Shown piece after piece: positions 17,625-26,331 of a stretch of DNA of 64,000 nucleotides. The translations under genes and the position numbers were made by a program. Source of the DNA: CBDCYN01 sp965224205 (GTDB lineage: Bacteria; Planctomycetota; Phycisphaerae; Phycisphaerales; Phycisphaeraceae); assembly GCA_965224205.1 (NCBI GenBank), contig CBDCYN010000021.1, positions 4,818 to 68,817 on the forward strand, in the 5' to 3' direction. Position 1 is the first letter of the stretch; each line of letters starts with the position of its first letter. The notes under the pieces are model-generated. The model saw nothing but the letters and a program-made list of their open reading frames with translations, was not told where the DNA came from and did not search any database.

Positions 17625-19282
17625 CGGCGGGCCTCCGCGCGTGCCATCGATGTCGGATCAGGTTGTGTCACGCCCGCGTGGGCATGGGCTGGATCATCCG
17701 GGTTCGGGGACGGCAGCGCCCCTTCGCCCATGACCGCGACCACGTAAGGCCGTGGGTTGACCAGTATCTCCGCGGCGCGGCGGGACGCCTTGAGATAGAT
17801 CGGTGCCCCCAAACCCATCGTCAGTGCCATCACCACCAAGATCGTCACCGCGGCCAGCCCCCCGACCGTCTGTGGTTGACGATCAGGCTGCGTCACGTGC
17901 AGGCCCTGGGCCGGGGACCAGAACCCGTAGCTCCAGATCTTGAGCATGGATAGCAGCGTCAACAAACTCGTGGCGATCGCGAACCCGGTTAGCCAGTACC
18001 ACTGCTGATTGAACCCTTCTTTAATCAAGATCCACTTGCCGAAGAACCCCGACAGGGGCGGCAACCCCGCCAGCGACAGCGCCGCGATCAGGAACAGCGT
18101 CGCCAGCCACGGGGCGCGCTTGAGCAGCCCACCGATCTTCTCTAGATCATCACTACCGGCGTGCTCGATCATCAACCCCCCGCACAGGAACAAACAGCAC
18201 TTGACCACCATATTGTGGACGATAAAGAAGATCGCACCCGCCACGGCCAGCTCTTTGCTCGCCGTCATCTCGCCGTGGGTCAGACCCGCCACAGCGGTCA
18301 TCCCCAAGCCGATCCCCATCAGCATGTACCCCACCTGGCTGATGATGTGGATCGACAAGATCCGCCGCACCGTGTGCATCGACACCGCCCCCAGCACGCC
18401 CACGAACATCGTCACCCCCGCCGAGACCAAGATCACCGGCGTGACGACCTGCGTCACCTCGGGGGCCGACCCGAACATCATCACGAACACCCGGATCATC
18501 ACATACGCCCCGACCTTGGTCAGAAGCCCCGCGAACAGACCCCCGATCGGGGCCGGCATCGTGTGGTACGTATCTGGCAGCCAATACCACAGCGGGAAGA
18601 TCGCCGTCTTGCCCCCGAATACCAGAAGCAGCATCGTGATCACCGGTACCGACGAGCTGGGCAGCTGCCCCGTCATCGCGATCCGGGTGATGTCGGCCAT
18701 GTTCAGCGTGCCCAGCTGCCCGTACAGCAGCCCGGCACAGGTCACGAACATCATCGACCCGATCAGGTTCAAGATGACGTACTTGTACGCCTGGCGCATC
18801 TGTTCCCGGGTCGTGCCGATCACGAACATCGCGTACGAGGCCATGAGCATGATCTCGAACGCCACGAACAGGTTAAATAGATCCCCGGTGATAAAGCTCC
18901 ACTGCACCCCCATTACCAACAAGTGGAACAGCGGATGGAAAAACCCCCCCGCCGCGTCCTTGTCCATCTGGCTGATGCAATACACGAACACCGCCAAACA
19001 CACGACCGACGCGATCGCCAGCATCAGCGCTGCCAACGGGTCGACCGCGATCGTAATCCCAAACGGCGCCGGCCAATTGCCCATCTGCGACACCAGGATC
19101 GTCGCCGGGCCCTGCGACCCACGACACACCGTGACCAACGCCGTAAACGCCAGCACACAATTGGTCAGCAGCGCCCCCAACCCCAACCAGCGCTGGGCCC
19201 GTGGCCGGTAATACGCCAACACCGTGGCGATCCCCGCGGCCATCGGCAGTATCACGAACAAGATGATCTGGTGCTGACTCAT
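17621..19282 (-). CDS. mrpD: Mrp antiporter subunit D
   Basis: A 553-residue membrane protein of the NuoL/M/N-like proton-translocating family with about 14 hydrophobic segments. Conserved charged helices include the Glu in LFVAFEIMLMASYAMFV and the Lys in KTAIFPLWYWLPDTYH. It forms the second large antiporter module beside MrpA. The C terminus is a longer than usual hydrophilic tail (from about 505). The gap to mrpC holds an inverted pair of the family 2 repeat. Confidence 0.95.
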   Translation of the reverse strand: MSQHQIILFVILPMAAGIATVLAYYRPRAQRWLGLGALLTNCVLAFTALVTVCRGSQGPATILVSQMGNWPAPFGITIAVDPLAALMLAIASVVCLAVFVYCISQMDKDAAGGFFHPLFHLLVMGVQWSFITGDLFNLFVAFEIMLMASYAMFVIGTTREQMRQAYKYVILNLIGSMMFVTCAGLLYGQLGTLNMADITRIAMTGQLPSSSVPVITMLLLVFGGKTAIFPLWYWLPDTYHTMPAPIGGLFAGLLTKVGAYVMIRVFVMMFGSAPEVTQVVTPVILVSAGVTMFVGVLGAVSMHTVRRILSIHIISQVGYMLMGIGLGMTAVAGLTHGEMTASKELAVAGAIFFIVHNMVVKCCLFLCGGLMIEHAGSDDLEKIGGLLKRAPWLATLFLIAALSLAGLPPLSGFFGKWILIKEGFNQQWYWLTGFAIATSLLTLLSMLKIWSYGFWSPAQGLHVTQPDRQPQTVGGLAAVTILVVMALTMGLGAPIYLKASRRAAEILVNPRPYVVAVMGEGALPSPNPDDPAHAHAGVTQPDPTSMARAEARR

Positions 19283-19338
19283 GGGGTCTTTCTACTGATT
19301 CTTCTGCACGAACGTCCCGCAGTCGGACACGGTTCCAC

Positions 19339-19413
19339 AGCGAGCCGCGACCGCGAGGGAGCGGGTTCTGATTTGACTTACGCAAGAACCCGCTGCGTCA
19401 CGCTCGCGGCTCG
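19339..19413. repeat. Inverted pair of family 2 repeats inside the mrp operon
   Basis: One arm (19339-19369) reads AGCGAGCCGCGACCGCGAGG then GAGCGGGTTCT. The other (19384-19413) is its imperfect reverse complement, with a loop of about 14 bases. In the mrp message this would fold into a hairpin of roughly 28 bp between mrpC and mrpD, where it could stabilise the upstream part or attenuate the downstream part. Confidence 0.7.
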
Positions 19414-19449
19414 TGGCGCGGTACCTTTTGTAAAACAGATCAACCAACA

Positions 19450-19794
19450 TCAGTGCCCCTCCTCCACCGCCAGGTCGCGCAGCTCCAACGTCCCCGCCTT
19501 GCGCCACGTAATCACCAGCAGCGTCAACAAAAACGCCTGGATCGCGAACCCGATCACGATCGCAGTCAGGATCAATGCCTGCGGCAACGGGTCCACGAGC
19601 AGGTCCAGATCCGCCGAGCCCAGCACCGGCGGCTGAAGCCCGATCGGCGACCGGCTCGTGGCGATGATTGCCAGGTTCGCCCCGTGCCCCAACAGGAACA
19701 CGCCCATGCACACGCCCTTAAGCTCACGACCCAGCATCAGGTACGTCGAAGCGGCGAAGATCACGCCTACAACTATGGCTGCAAGGACACTCAT
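19450..19794 (-). CDS. mrpC: Mrp antiporter subunit C
   Basis: A 114-residue NuoK-like subunit with three helices. The block LTAIVIGFAIQAFLLTLLVI and the preceding DPLPQALI are conserved in MrpC. It lies 49 bp after mrpB. The following gap of 167 bp holds the repeat hairpin. Confidence 0.93.
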   Translation of the reverse strand: MSVLAAIVVGVIFAASTYLMLGRELKGVCMGVFLLGHGANLAIIATSRSPIGLQPPVLGSADLDLLVDPLPQALILTAIVIGFAIQAFLLTLLVITWRKAGTLELRDLAVEEGH

Positions 19795-19843
19795 CGCGTT
19801 AACAGGTCTCCGTTCATCGCACGATCAATCCAGTCACAACGCA

Positions 19844-20281
19844 TCACGGCTCCAACTCCCGCGAAAGCGCGTCGATCATCCCCACGACCACGCCGGTCAC
19901 CACCAAGAACACGCCGAAGTCGAACGCCATCACCGTCGCCCACTCGAATTCAACGTCCTGGCCCTGTGCCGCCGGCAGCGGTATATACCCGTGACCGGAG
20001 GTAAACAGCGGCAGGTCGAAAAACGTCGCCGCCAGCCCCGTAAGCATCGCCATCAGCAGCCCCACCGCGATGAACGCCCGCTCCGGGTACGGCAGCATCC
20101 GCCGCAGGCTGTCCCCGCCCTCGCTCATCCGGTGCACGATCAACGCCACCGCCGCCACCAGCCCCGCCACGAACCCACCCCCCGGGGTCTGATGCCCCTT
20201 GAAGTACACGAACATCGCGAAGATCAGGCTCAGCGGCACCAGCAGCTTCGACGCCGTTCGTAATATCACCGTCCGCATCAT
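19844..20281 (-). CDS. mrpB: Mrp antiporter subunit B
   Basis: A 145-residue membrane subunit. The family block FKGHQTPGGGFVAGLVAAVAL and a first helix starting LLVPLSLIFAMFVY are clear. The start overlaps the end of mrpA by 4 bp. Confidence 0.93.
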   Translation of the reverse strand: MMRTVILRTASKLLVPLSLIFAMFVYFKGHQTPGGGFVAGLVAAVALIVHRMSEGGDSLRRMLPYPERAFIAVGLLMAMLTGLAATFFDLPLFTSGHGYIPLPAAQGQDVEFEWATVMAFDFGVFLVVTGVVVGMIDALSRELEP

Positions 20282-23022
20282 GGCTGGGGCACCCTCTTGT
20301 TTAGGTTCTCCAACACCGTGTCTTCCGGGTCGGGCCCGCCGGTGGGCTCGGGGATATCGATACGTTTATAGGACATACTGTCATCGCCGCGACCATCGTC
20401 GCCGGACTGTTCGATCCCCCCGTCGGTGATCGACGCCGCGTCACCGCCGCGTCGCCGCCGTAGCAGCGTCCACACCCCCATCGCCGCTAGCCCCAGCACG
20501 GTGATCTCGCCCATCGTATCGAACCCCCGGAAATCCACGAGGATCACGTTCACGACATTGTTGCCCCCACCGCCGTGGTGGAGCATCACCTCATCGGTCG
20601 CGGCCGGTCCGTGCGCGTCGTGAGACCCACCCTCTGTGTGCGGGGTGCGCGCCACCACCCCGCCGGCGACCTGTTCAGCATGCAGGTGCTCGGTATCCAC
20701 CCCGTGGTAGCTGTTGCGCAAGAAGAATTCGCCAAGGTTCGCGAACGGGCGGCCGTCGGCGCTCACGTTCGACATCGTCGGTCTTGTCCCCACCGAGCTG
20801 GTCAGCGTCAACCAGAACATCACCCCGCCCACCGCGATCGCCAAAGCCGCGCGGGGGATCACCTTCCCCAATTCCGGCGGCTGTTCCTTGGGCAGCAGGC
20901 TTAATACCAGCAAAAACAGGATCAGCGACACGATCTCGATGCTGATCTGCGTCAACGCCAGGTCCGGGGCCCGATAGATGTAGTACAACGCGGTGACGCT
21001 AAACCCGGCCGTGCCCAGGATCAGCACCCTGCTGGCGCGGTCACGCACAATCGGCAGCAGGATCGACGCGAAGCACGCCAACGCCGACAAGATGATCCCG
21101 TGGAATAATTCGCTGGGATACTCCGCATCCCGGCCCCAAGCATCGCGTGGCCAGCCGGGCAGGTCCGCGAGGTTGAACTCAATCGGTCGCAGGATCGACC
21201 ACACAAACAACCCCACCATCGTCACCGACACGAACCCGATGTAGTGGCTCAAGTGCCCGGTCTGGAACAACCGGAAGATCGCCCCCGCCCGCTGCGTAGC
21301 TAGCACGTAAAACCCCGGGTACGCGTGGTCGAACGGGTCGTTGTACGTCTTGGTCAACACCGGCGCTAATCCGAGCCCGATCCCCAACCCGATCGCCGCC
21401 AGGCTCATGAATAGCGGCACGCCTAAATGAGCGTTCCACACCAGCGGGAAGTGATCGAAATAGATCTTGTTCGGCTCCAGCCACCCGAACAGTGCGTCAT
21501 ACGCCCCGGGGATCGCCCCGCCGATGTACTGGAACGCGACGATCACCGCCCCAGGGATCCACAAAAACGCCGGCCACAGACCGGTCTCGTGCTCGTGGTC
21601 GCCGTGCCCGTGCGCCCCGTGGTGTGCGTCTTCATGGCTATGCCCACCGTCTTTGGCTAGCAGCGTGCGCGCCAGCCGGATGAAGATCGCGATGTTGAAC
21701 ATCCCCGTGAACACCCCCGCCGCGATCAGCGGGAAGAACCACGGGCTGTGCGTGGATTCATACGCGTGCCAGATCTGATAGAAGAAGAATTCCTTGGCGG
21801 TAAAGCTCACCGTCAGGGGGCCAGCTGCCAACGCGTAGGCGGCCAGAAGCAACACCACGGACATGATCCGTTCGGTCTTCCCGCGGTGGAAAAAGCCCTT
21901 AAGCTCGCCGATCTCCCGTGAAGCAATATGCCCGATCGCCCCCGCGAGGATGAACAGCGGGGCTTTGTACAAGGCGTGGTTGAGGATCTGCGTCACGTCC
22001 CAGATCAGGTTCGCCTCAGCCTCATGCTCGCCGTGCCCCCCGTGACCGCCGTACTTGAACGCAGACAAGCCGTACATGCACATCAGCAGCCCCAGCTGAC
22101 TGACCGTGGTGTACGCGAAGATCTTCTTGAGATCGGTCTTCTGTAACGCGATAAACGCCCCGTACAGCATCGTCACCGCGCCCAGCGGGACGATCAGCTT
22201 CGGCCAGATCGGTAGCGACATCGCCATGATCGGCCACAGACGGCCCACCAGGTACACCCCGGCCTTGACCATCGTCGCTGAGTGCAGGTACGCCGACACC
22301 GGCGTCGGCGCCGCCATCGCCCCGGGCAGCCAGAAGTGCAGCGGGAACTGGGCGCTCTTGGCCGCGGCCCCGACGAAGATCAGCAGGAACGCCGTGGTCG
22401 TCACCGCGTCGCCGGTTACGCCGTTGAACATCAACTCGCTGTACGACCAGTGCCCGGTATGCACGCCCAGCAGGATCAGCCCGCCCATCATCGCCAGCCC
22501 ACCGGCCCCGGTCGTGATGAACGCCTGCATCGCCAGCTTCACCGCGTGGTCGTCGTCGCGCTCCCACCCGATCAGCAAAAACGAGCTGATCGACGTCATC
22601 TCCCAAAACAGCAGCATGAGCATGAAATTGTCGCTCAACACCACGCCCAGCATCGCGGTCATGAACAACAACAGCGTCGGGTAGAACCGGAACAGGCTCG
22701 CGCGGTCGGGCCCGAAGTACCCCCGGGCGTAGAGCACGATTAGCAGGCCGATCCCGCTGACTAGAAAAGCGAAGAACAGCCCCAGCCGATCCGGGTTGAA
22801 CGCCAGGTTCAGGCGCACCGCCGGCATCCAGTCCGTGGCGATCGTGCCCGCAGACAGCCCGTATTTAGAGACGAACGTCCCCAGCAGGGCCAACGCCCCG
22901 ATCGGCCCGGCCGCGGCCACCGCCACCCGCGGCCCCAGCCAGTGGCGCGGCAGGACCAGGCTCACGACCCCACACAGGACCGGAGCAAAGATCCCCAGAA
23001 CAAGTAGCCACACAGAGTTCAT
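20278..23022 (-). CDS. mrpA: Mrp antiporter subunit A
   Basis: The largest subunit (914 residues), related to NuoL, which carries protons and is needed for Na+ exchange. The N-terminal two-thirds is the proton-channel domain, with LFWEMTSISSFLLIGW and a His-rich loop near HEDAHHGAHGHGDHEHE. The C-terminal part holds the MrpA-specific domain (YYIYRAPDLALTQISIEIVS) and the segment VNVILVDFRGFDTMGEITVL found at the end of Gram-positive MrpA. A TTGGAGGCAC site precedes the ATG. The operon order A-G is canonical. Likely roles are Na+ export and pH homeostasis, which fits a marine or saline habitat. Confidence 0.95.
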   Translation of the reverse strand: MNSVWLLVLGIFAPVLCGVVSLVLPRHWLGPRVAVAAAGPIGALALLGTFVSKYGLSAGTIATDWMPAVRLNLAFNPDRLGLFFAFLVSGIGLLIVLYARGYFGPDRASLFRFYPTLLLFMTAMLGVVLSDNFMLMLLFWEMTSISSFLLIGWERDDDHAVKLAMQAFITTGAGGLAMMGGLILLGVHTGHWSYSELMFNGVTGDAVTTTAFLLIFVGAAAKSAQFPLHFWLPGAMAAPTPVSAYLHSATMVKAGVYLVGRLWPIMAMSLPIWPKLIVPLGAVTMLYGAFIALQKTDLKKIFAYTTVSQLGLLMCMYGLSAFKYGGHGGHGEHEAEANLIWDVTQILNHALYKAPLFILAGAIGHIASREIGELKGFFHRGKTERIMSVVLLLAAYALAAGPLTVSFTAKEFFFYQIWHAYESTHSPWFFPLIAAGVFTGMFNIAIFIRLARTLLAKDGGHSHEDAHHGAHGHGDHEHETGLWPAFLWIPGAVIVAFQYIGGAIPGAYDALFGWLEPNKIYFDHFPLVWNAHLGVPLFMSLAAIGLGIGLGLAPVLTKTYNDPFDHAYPGFYVLATQRAGAIFRLFQTGHLSHYIGFVSVTMVGLFVWSILRPIEFNLADLPGWPRDAWGRDAEYPSELFHGIILSALACFASILLPIVRDRASRVLILGTAGFSVTALYYIYRAPDLALTQISIEIVSLILFLLVLSLLPKEQPPELGKVIPRAALAIAVGGVMFWLTLTSSVGTRPTMSNVSADGRPFANLGEFFLRNSYHGVDTEHLHAEQVAGGVVARTPHTEGGSHDAHGPAATDEVMLHHGGGGNNVVNVILVDFRGFDTMGEITVLGLAAMGVWTLLRRRRGGDAASITDGGIEQSGDDGRGDDSMSYKRIDIPEPTGGPDPEDTVLENLNKRVPQP

Positions 23023-23382
23023 GTGCCTCCAAGATCAGGCCGTCGCGCGGCCACGCCATTAACCTAGATTCCATCGGGTCCCTAACCGGGGCTACTTCAG
23101 TCGGTTCGGTTCCCCGATCGAAAAACCATCGGCCTATCCGTCACCGATACAAGGCCACTAGCCCATACGCCACGATCAACACCGGCCCGTCGTTCGATAG
23201 GAGGCAGGTGTCAAGATCCATTATCTTTATAATATCGGGCGTTTGTCGATCCGTTGAACGTAAACACTCCATCACGGGCCCTACGCCAAGGGTGACCGGG
23301 GTGGTGGGTGGATCACCAAGCCAACCTTGTCCCCACCGGCACAAGCCGTGACGTCGATTCATCGCTCCAAGAGACCGCATCG

Positions 23383-23952
23383 ATGCACAACGAAAACTTA
23401 TGGGCCCCGTGGAGGTGGTCCTATATCCAGCAGCTAGGGCCCCATGACCCTGCTAACGCGGCAGCCTATCAAGCCCATGAACAAACGGGCAACCGGTGCT
23501 TCCTGTGCGAAGCGGCCGCGGTCCAACCCGGCAGCCAAGACGCCAAAGATCGGCTCGTGTTAGTTCTTGATCACCGCGGGATCGTCCTGCTGAATCGGTA
23601 CCCCTACACCAACGGCCACCTGCTGATCGCCCCGCTCGAGCACCGAGCCAGCCTCACCGATCTATCAGCGGCCCAGCGTACAGGCCTGATGGAATTAACG
23701 GCGTGGGCCCAGCAGCTGCTCGAAGACGCCATCCATCCCCAGGGGTTCAACATCGGGGTCAATATCGGTCGATGCGCCGGCGCAGGCTTGCCCGGCCACC
23801 TCCACGTGCACATCGTCCCACGCTGGGGCGGGGATACGAACTTCATGCAGACGGTCGGGCACGTGCGGGTGATCCCACAAGCTTTAGATGCTAGCTTCGA
23901 CTCGTTATACGAAATGGCGCGTCGGTCGACCCCAGACAGCGAAGGGGATTAA
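23383..23952 (+). CDS. HIT family hydrolase (Ap4A-type)
   Basis: A histidine-triad nucleotide-binding protein of 189 residues. ATG 23383 gives the family start MHNENLWAPWRWSYI; the earlier frame opening at 23308 adds unconserved residues. Substrate loops include NRYPYTNGHLLIAP and the triad is GHLHVHIVPRW. A CxxC pair (CFLC) occurs near residue 43. The closest characterised relatives are diadenosine tetraphosphate phosphorylases/hydrolases. The gene is divergent from mrpA across a 360-bp gap with no other feature. Confidence 0.9.
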   Translation: MHNENLWAPWRWSYIQQLGPHDPANAAAYQAHEQTGNRCFLCEAAAVQPGSQDAKDRLVLVLDHRGIVLLNRYPYTNGHLLIAPLEHRASLTDLSAAQRTGLMELTAWAQQLLEDAIHPQGFNIGVNIGRCAGAGLPGHLHVHIVPRWGGDTNFMQTVGHVRVIPQALDASFDSLYEMARRSTPDSEGD

Positions 23953-23972
23953 CCGCTGCCAGATTGATCGGC

Positions 23973-24338
23973 TTAAGCGGCGTGTTTTTGGCTAAACCGG
24001 ATCCCGATCTCATGGCCGGCCTCGCGGTGGACGCACCGCACGACCGTGCCGAAAAGATCGAACCCGCCTTCGGCGGCGTGGGGGGGGAAGAAAACCGAGA
24101 TCCTCGTACCAGGGTCGACGGGCTCGGGGCAGATGGCGCCTAAACCGGTGTCGGATATATTCAATAGCTGTAGCGAGCAGATCCGTGCCTGATGATCCTG
24201 CGGGTCGGCCGGCTGTTGCAGGCTCGTGACCTGCCCGCTGATCGGGTGCCGCGTGCATCCACGTCGCTCGAATCGCAGGACGTCGTCTTGTTCTACGGCT
24301 TGAGGTGTGACCAGTTTCAGTGAAGCTTGAGGCGCCAT
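23973..24338 (-). CDS. PilZ domain protein
   Basis: A 121-residue single-domain protein. The c-di-GMP binding pattern is present as FERRGCTRHPI (Arg-rich start) and LLNISDTGLGA ([DN]xSxxG) about 45 residues later, followed by the barrel strand VVRCVHREAGHEIGIRF. It probably relays c-di-GMP levels to an unknown partner. The gene is convergent with the HIT gene and divergent from cobA-hemD. Confidence 0.85.
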   Translation of the reverse strand: MAPQASLKLVTPQAVEQDDVLRFERRGCTRHPISGQVTSLQQPADPQDHQARICSLQLLNISDTGLGAICPEPVDPGTRISVFFPPHAAEGGFDLFGTVVRCVHREAGHEIGIRFSQKHAA

Positions 24339-24419
24339 GGTGGTGGTCTCCGGCCGGGTTTAGGTTCCTGCTGCCTCCTATACCGGTGATCGGTCTTAAA
24401 AGAAGCGGAGTTAACCACG

Positions 24420-26003
24420 ATGAAAGGTGATCCAACAAAACGCACCGGCAAGGTGACCCTCGTCGGGGCCGGTCCAGGTGAGGCGGGCCTGATCACCGTG
24501 CGCGGGCTCGAGGTGCTGCGTGCGGCCGATGTCGTGGCATTCGATGCACTCATCGACCCGTTGTTGCTCCATGAAACACGCCCCGACGCGGAACGGTTGG
24601 ACGTCGGCAAACGGGCCAAGGCCCATAAGCTTTCGCAGGATCAGATCCACGCTTTGCTGGCGGAAAAAGCATTGGAGGGCAAGCGGGTGGTGCGCCTCAA
24701 GGGCGGCGACCCCTATCTGTTCGGCCGCGGCGCCGAAGAGGTGATGTACCTAGCGAGTCGCGGGATCGCCTGCGAGGTCGTGCCGGGGGTCACCGCGGGG
24801 ATCGCGGCACCGATGGCCGCGGGGATCCCGGTCACCCACCGCCAGTTGGCTAGCACCGTCACGTTCGTGACCGGTCACGAGGACCCCACCAAGGGCCAGT
24901 CCTCGGTCGATTACCGCGCGCTCGCGGGGTTGATCCAGGCCGGGGGCACGGTCTGCTTTTACATGGGCGTAGGGCGTCTAGAGCAGATCTGTGACGAGCT
25001 GCGCGGGTTCGGGTGCCCCGATGAGACACCGGTGGCGGTGGTCCAGTGGGGGGCGACCCCGAAGCAACGCAGTGTACGATCGACGCTCAACAACATCGCC
25101 GGTGACGTGAACACACGCGGCATCACCGCCCCGGCGATCATCGTCGCAGGAGCGGTGGCGGGGATCCAAGGTCCCGGTCTAGACTTTTTTACAAACCGCC
25201 CGATGTTCGGCCAACGCGTGGTGATCACCCGCACGCGGCACCAGGCGTCGCAGCTGCGGCGGTTACTCGATGAACAGGGCGCGATCTCCATGGAAGCTTC
25301 GACGATTGAACTTGTCCCCCCGGACGACTGGTCAGCAGTGGACGACGCGGTCCGCAACATCGCCCGCTACGACTGGCTGGTGCTCACCAGCGTGAACGGG
25401 GTTTCGGCTCTGGCCCAGCGGCTCGACGCGTTAGAGCTTGATGCCAGGCACCTTGGAAAACAAGGTCAACTTAAGATCGCCGCGATCGGCGACGCGACCG
25501 AAGCGGCGCTGTTCGATCAACTGCGGCTGCGCGCCGACCTGGTCCCGACCCGGTTCGTGGCCGAGTCGCTGGCCGCGGACCTGATCGCGCGTCACGACGT
25601 GGCGGGCCTACGGTTCCTGCTGCTCCGCGCCGACATCGCCCGGCCGGCGCTGCCCAAGCTGTTGCATCAAGCCGGTGGTGTGATCGAAGAACTCGTGGTC
25701 TATCAGACCCGCCGCCCGCGGCGCCTGCCCACGGAGGTGGTGGCCGCTTTTGAAACGAAGCAGGTCGACTGGGTAACGTTCACGAGTTCATCGACAGCTA
25801 AGAACATGATCGAACTGCTAGGGGATGGCCGTGACCTGCTAGACGGCGTCCGGTTGGCATCGATCGGGCCGATCACGACGCAGACCCTGCGCGACCTGGG
25901 GCTAGAGCCGACCGTCGAGGCGACAACGTCCAACATCAACGGCCTGGTGGAAGCGATGAAGGGCGCATCGCGGATCAACGCCCCGCATCGCAGTCCCTGC
26001 TGA
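24420..26003 (+). CDS. cobA-hemD: Fused uroporphyrinogen-III C-methyltransferase / synthase
   Basis: A 527-residue fusion. Residues 1-255 are the SAM-dependent methyltransferase that makes precorrin-2 (VTLVGAGPGEAGLITVRG, VVRLKGGDPYLFGRGAEE, VVPGVTAGIAAPMAAGIP). Residues about 265-520 are uroporphyrinogen-III synthase (VVITRTRHQASQLRRLL and WVTFTSSSTAKNMIELL). One protein therefore closes the macrocycle and diverts it towards sirohaem or cobalamin. This fusion is known in several phyla. The gene starts 81 bp from the divergent PilZ gene. Confidence 0.93.
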   Translation: MKGDPTKRTGKVTLVGAGPGEAGLITVRGLEVLRAADVVAFDALIDPLLLHETRPDAERLDVGKRAKAHKLSQDQIHALLAEKALEGKRVVRLKGGDPYLFGRGAEEVMYLASRGIACEVVPGVTAGIAAPMAAGIPVTHRQLASTVTFVTGHEDPTKGQSSVDYRALAGLIQAGGTVCFYMGVGRLEQICDELRGFGCPDETPVAVVQWGATPKQRSVRSTLNNIAGDVNTRGITAPAIIVAGAVAGIQGPGLDFFTNRPMFGQRVVITRTRHQASQLRRLLDEQGAISMEASTIELVPPDDWSAVDDAVRNIARYDWLVLTSVNGVSALAQRLDALELDARHLGKQGQLKIAAIGDATEAALFDQLRLRADLVPTRFVAESLAADLIARHDVAGLRFLLLRADIARPALPKLLHQAGGVIEELVVYQTRRPRRLPTEVVAAFETKQVDWVTFTSSSTAKNMIELLGDGRDLLDGVRLASIGPITTQTLRDLGLEPTVEATTSNINGLVEAMKGASRINAPHRSPC

Positions 26004-26004
26004 C

Positions 26005-26067
26005 ACCCGGAAATGCTCGTGCCGCGTGCAAGATCCACGCCGCTTTTTTTTCTGGACCGGCACACGC
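26005..26067. repeat. Dispersed intergenic repeat, family 1, partial copy F
   Basis: Only the conserved half is present: GTGCCGCGTGCAAGATCCACG followed by a T-rich stretch and CTGGACCGGCACACG. The 330-bp gap upstream of dnaA otherwise shows no DnaA-box cluster and no gene. Confidence 0.55.
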
Positions 26068-26331
26068 ACCACGGGCATGGGTCGGGCTCTTGATGAGAGC
26101 AACCCTAGCGCCGTCGTTTGAACCGACACGACACCGCGGGGTCGAGAATGAGATGAACCCCATCGTGTGCGGAGTCCGTACAGCGTGGCCTATCGTTGAC
26201 ATCCACCGGCAACCCGCATACGTTGCGCTACGCGTGTGCCGGGAGCCGTATTACCTGTTGTGGCGATGGATCAAGTGTAGCTGGTTCAATAGACAATCCC
26301 TATGCCCTATTCTTGCGGTTGATGACGCATC

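Noticed and set aside
18009..19211. A 400-codon plus-strand frame opposite mrpD
   Set aside because: Its Thr/Ile/Pro-rich composition is the complement of a membrane protein gene; mrpD itself is certain.
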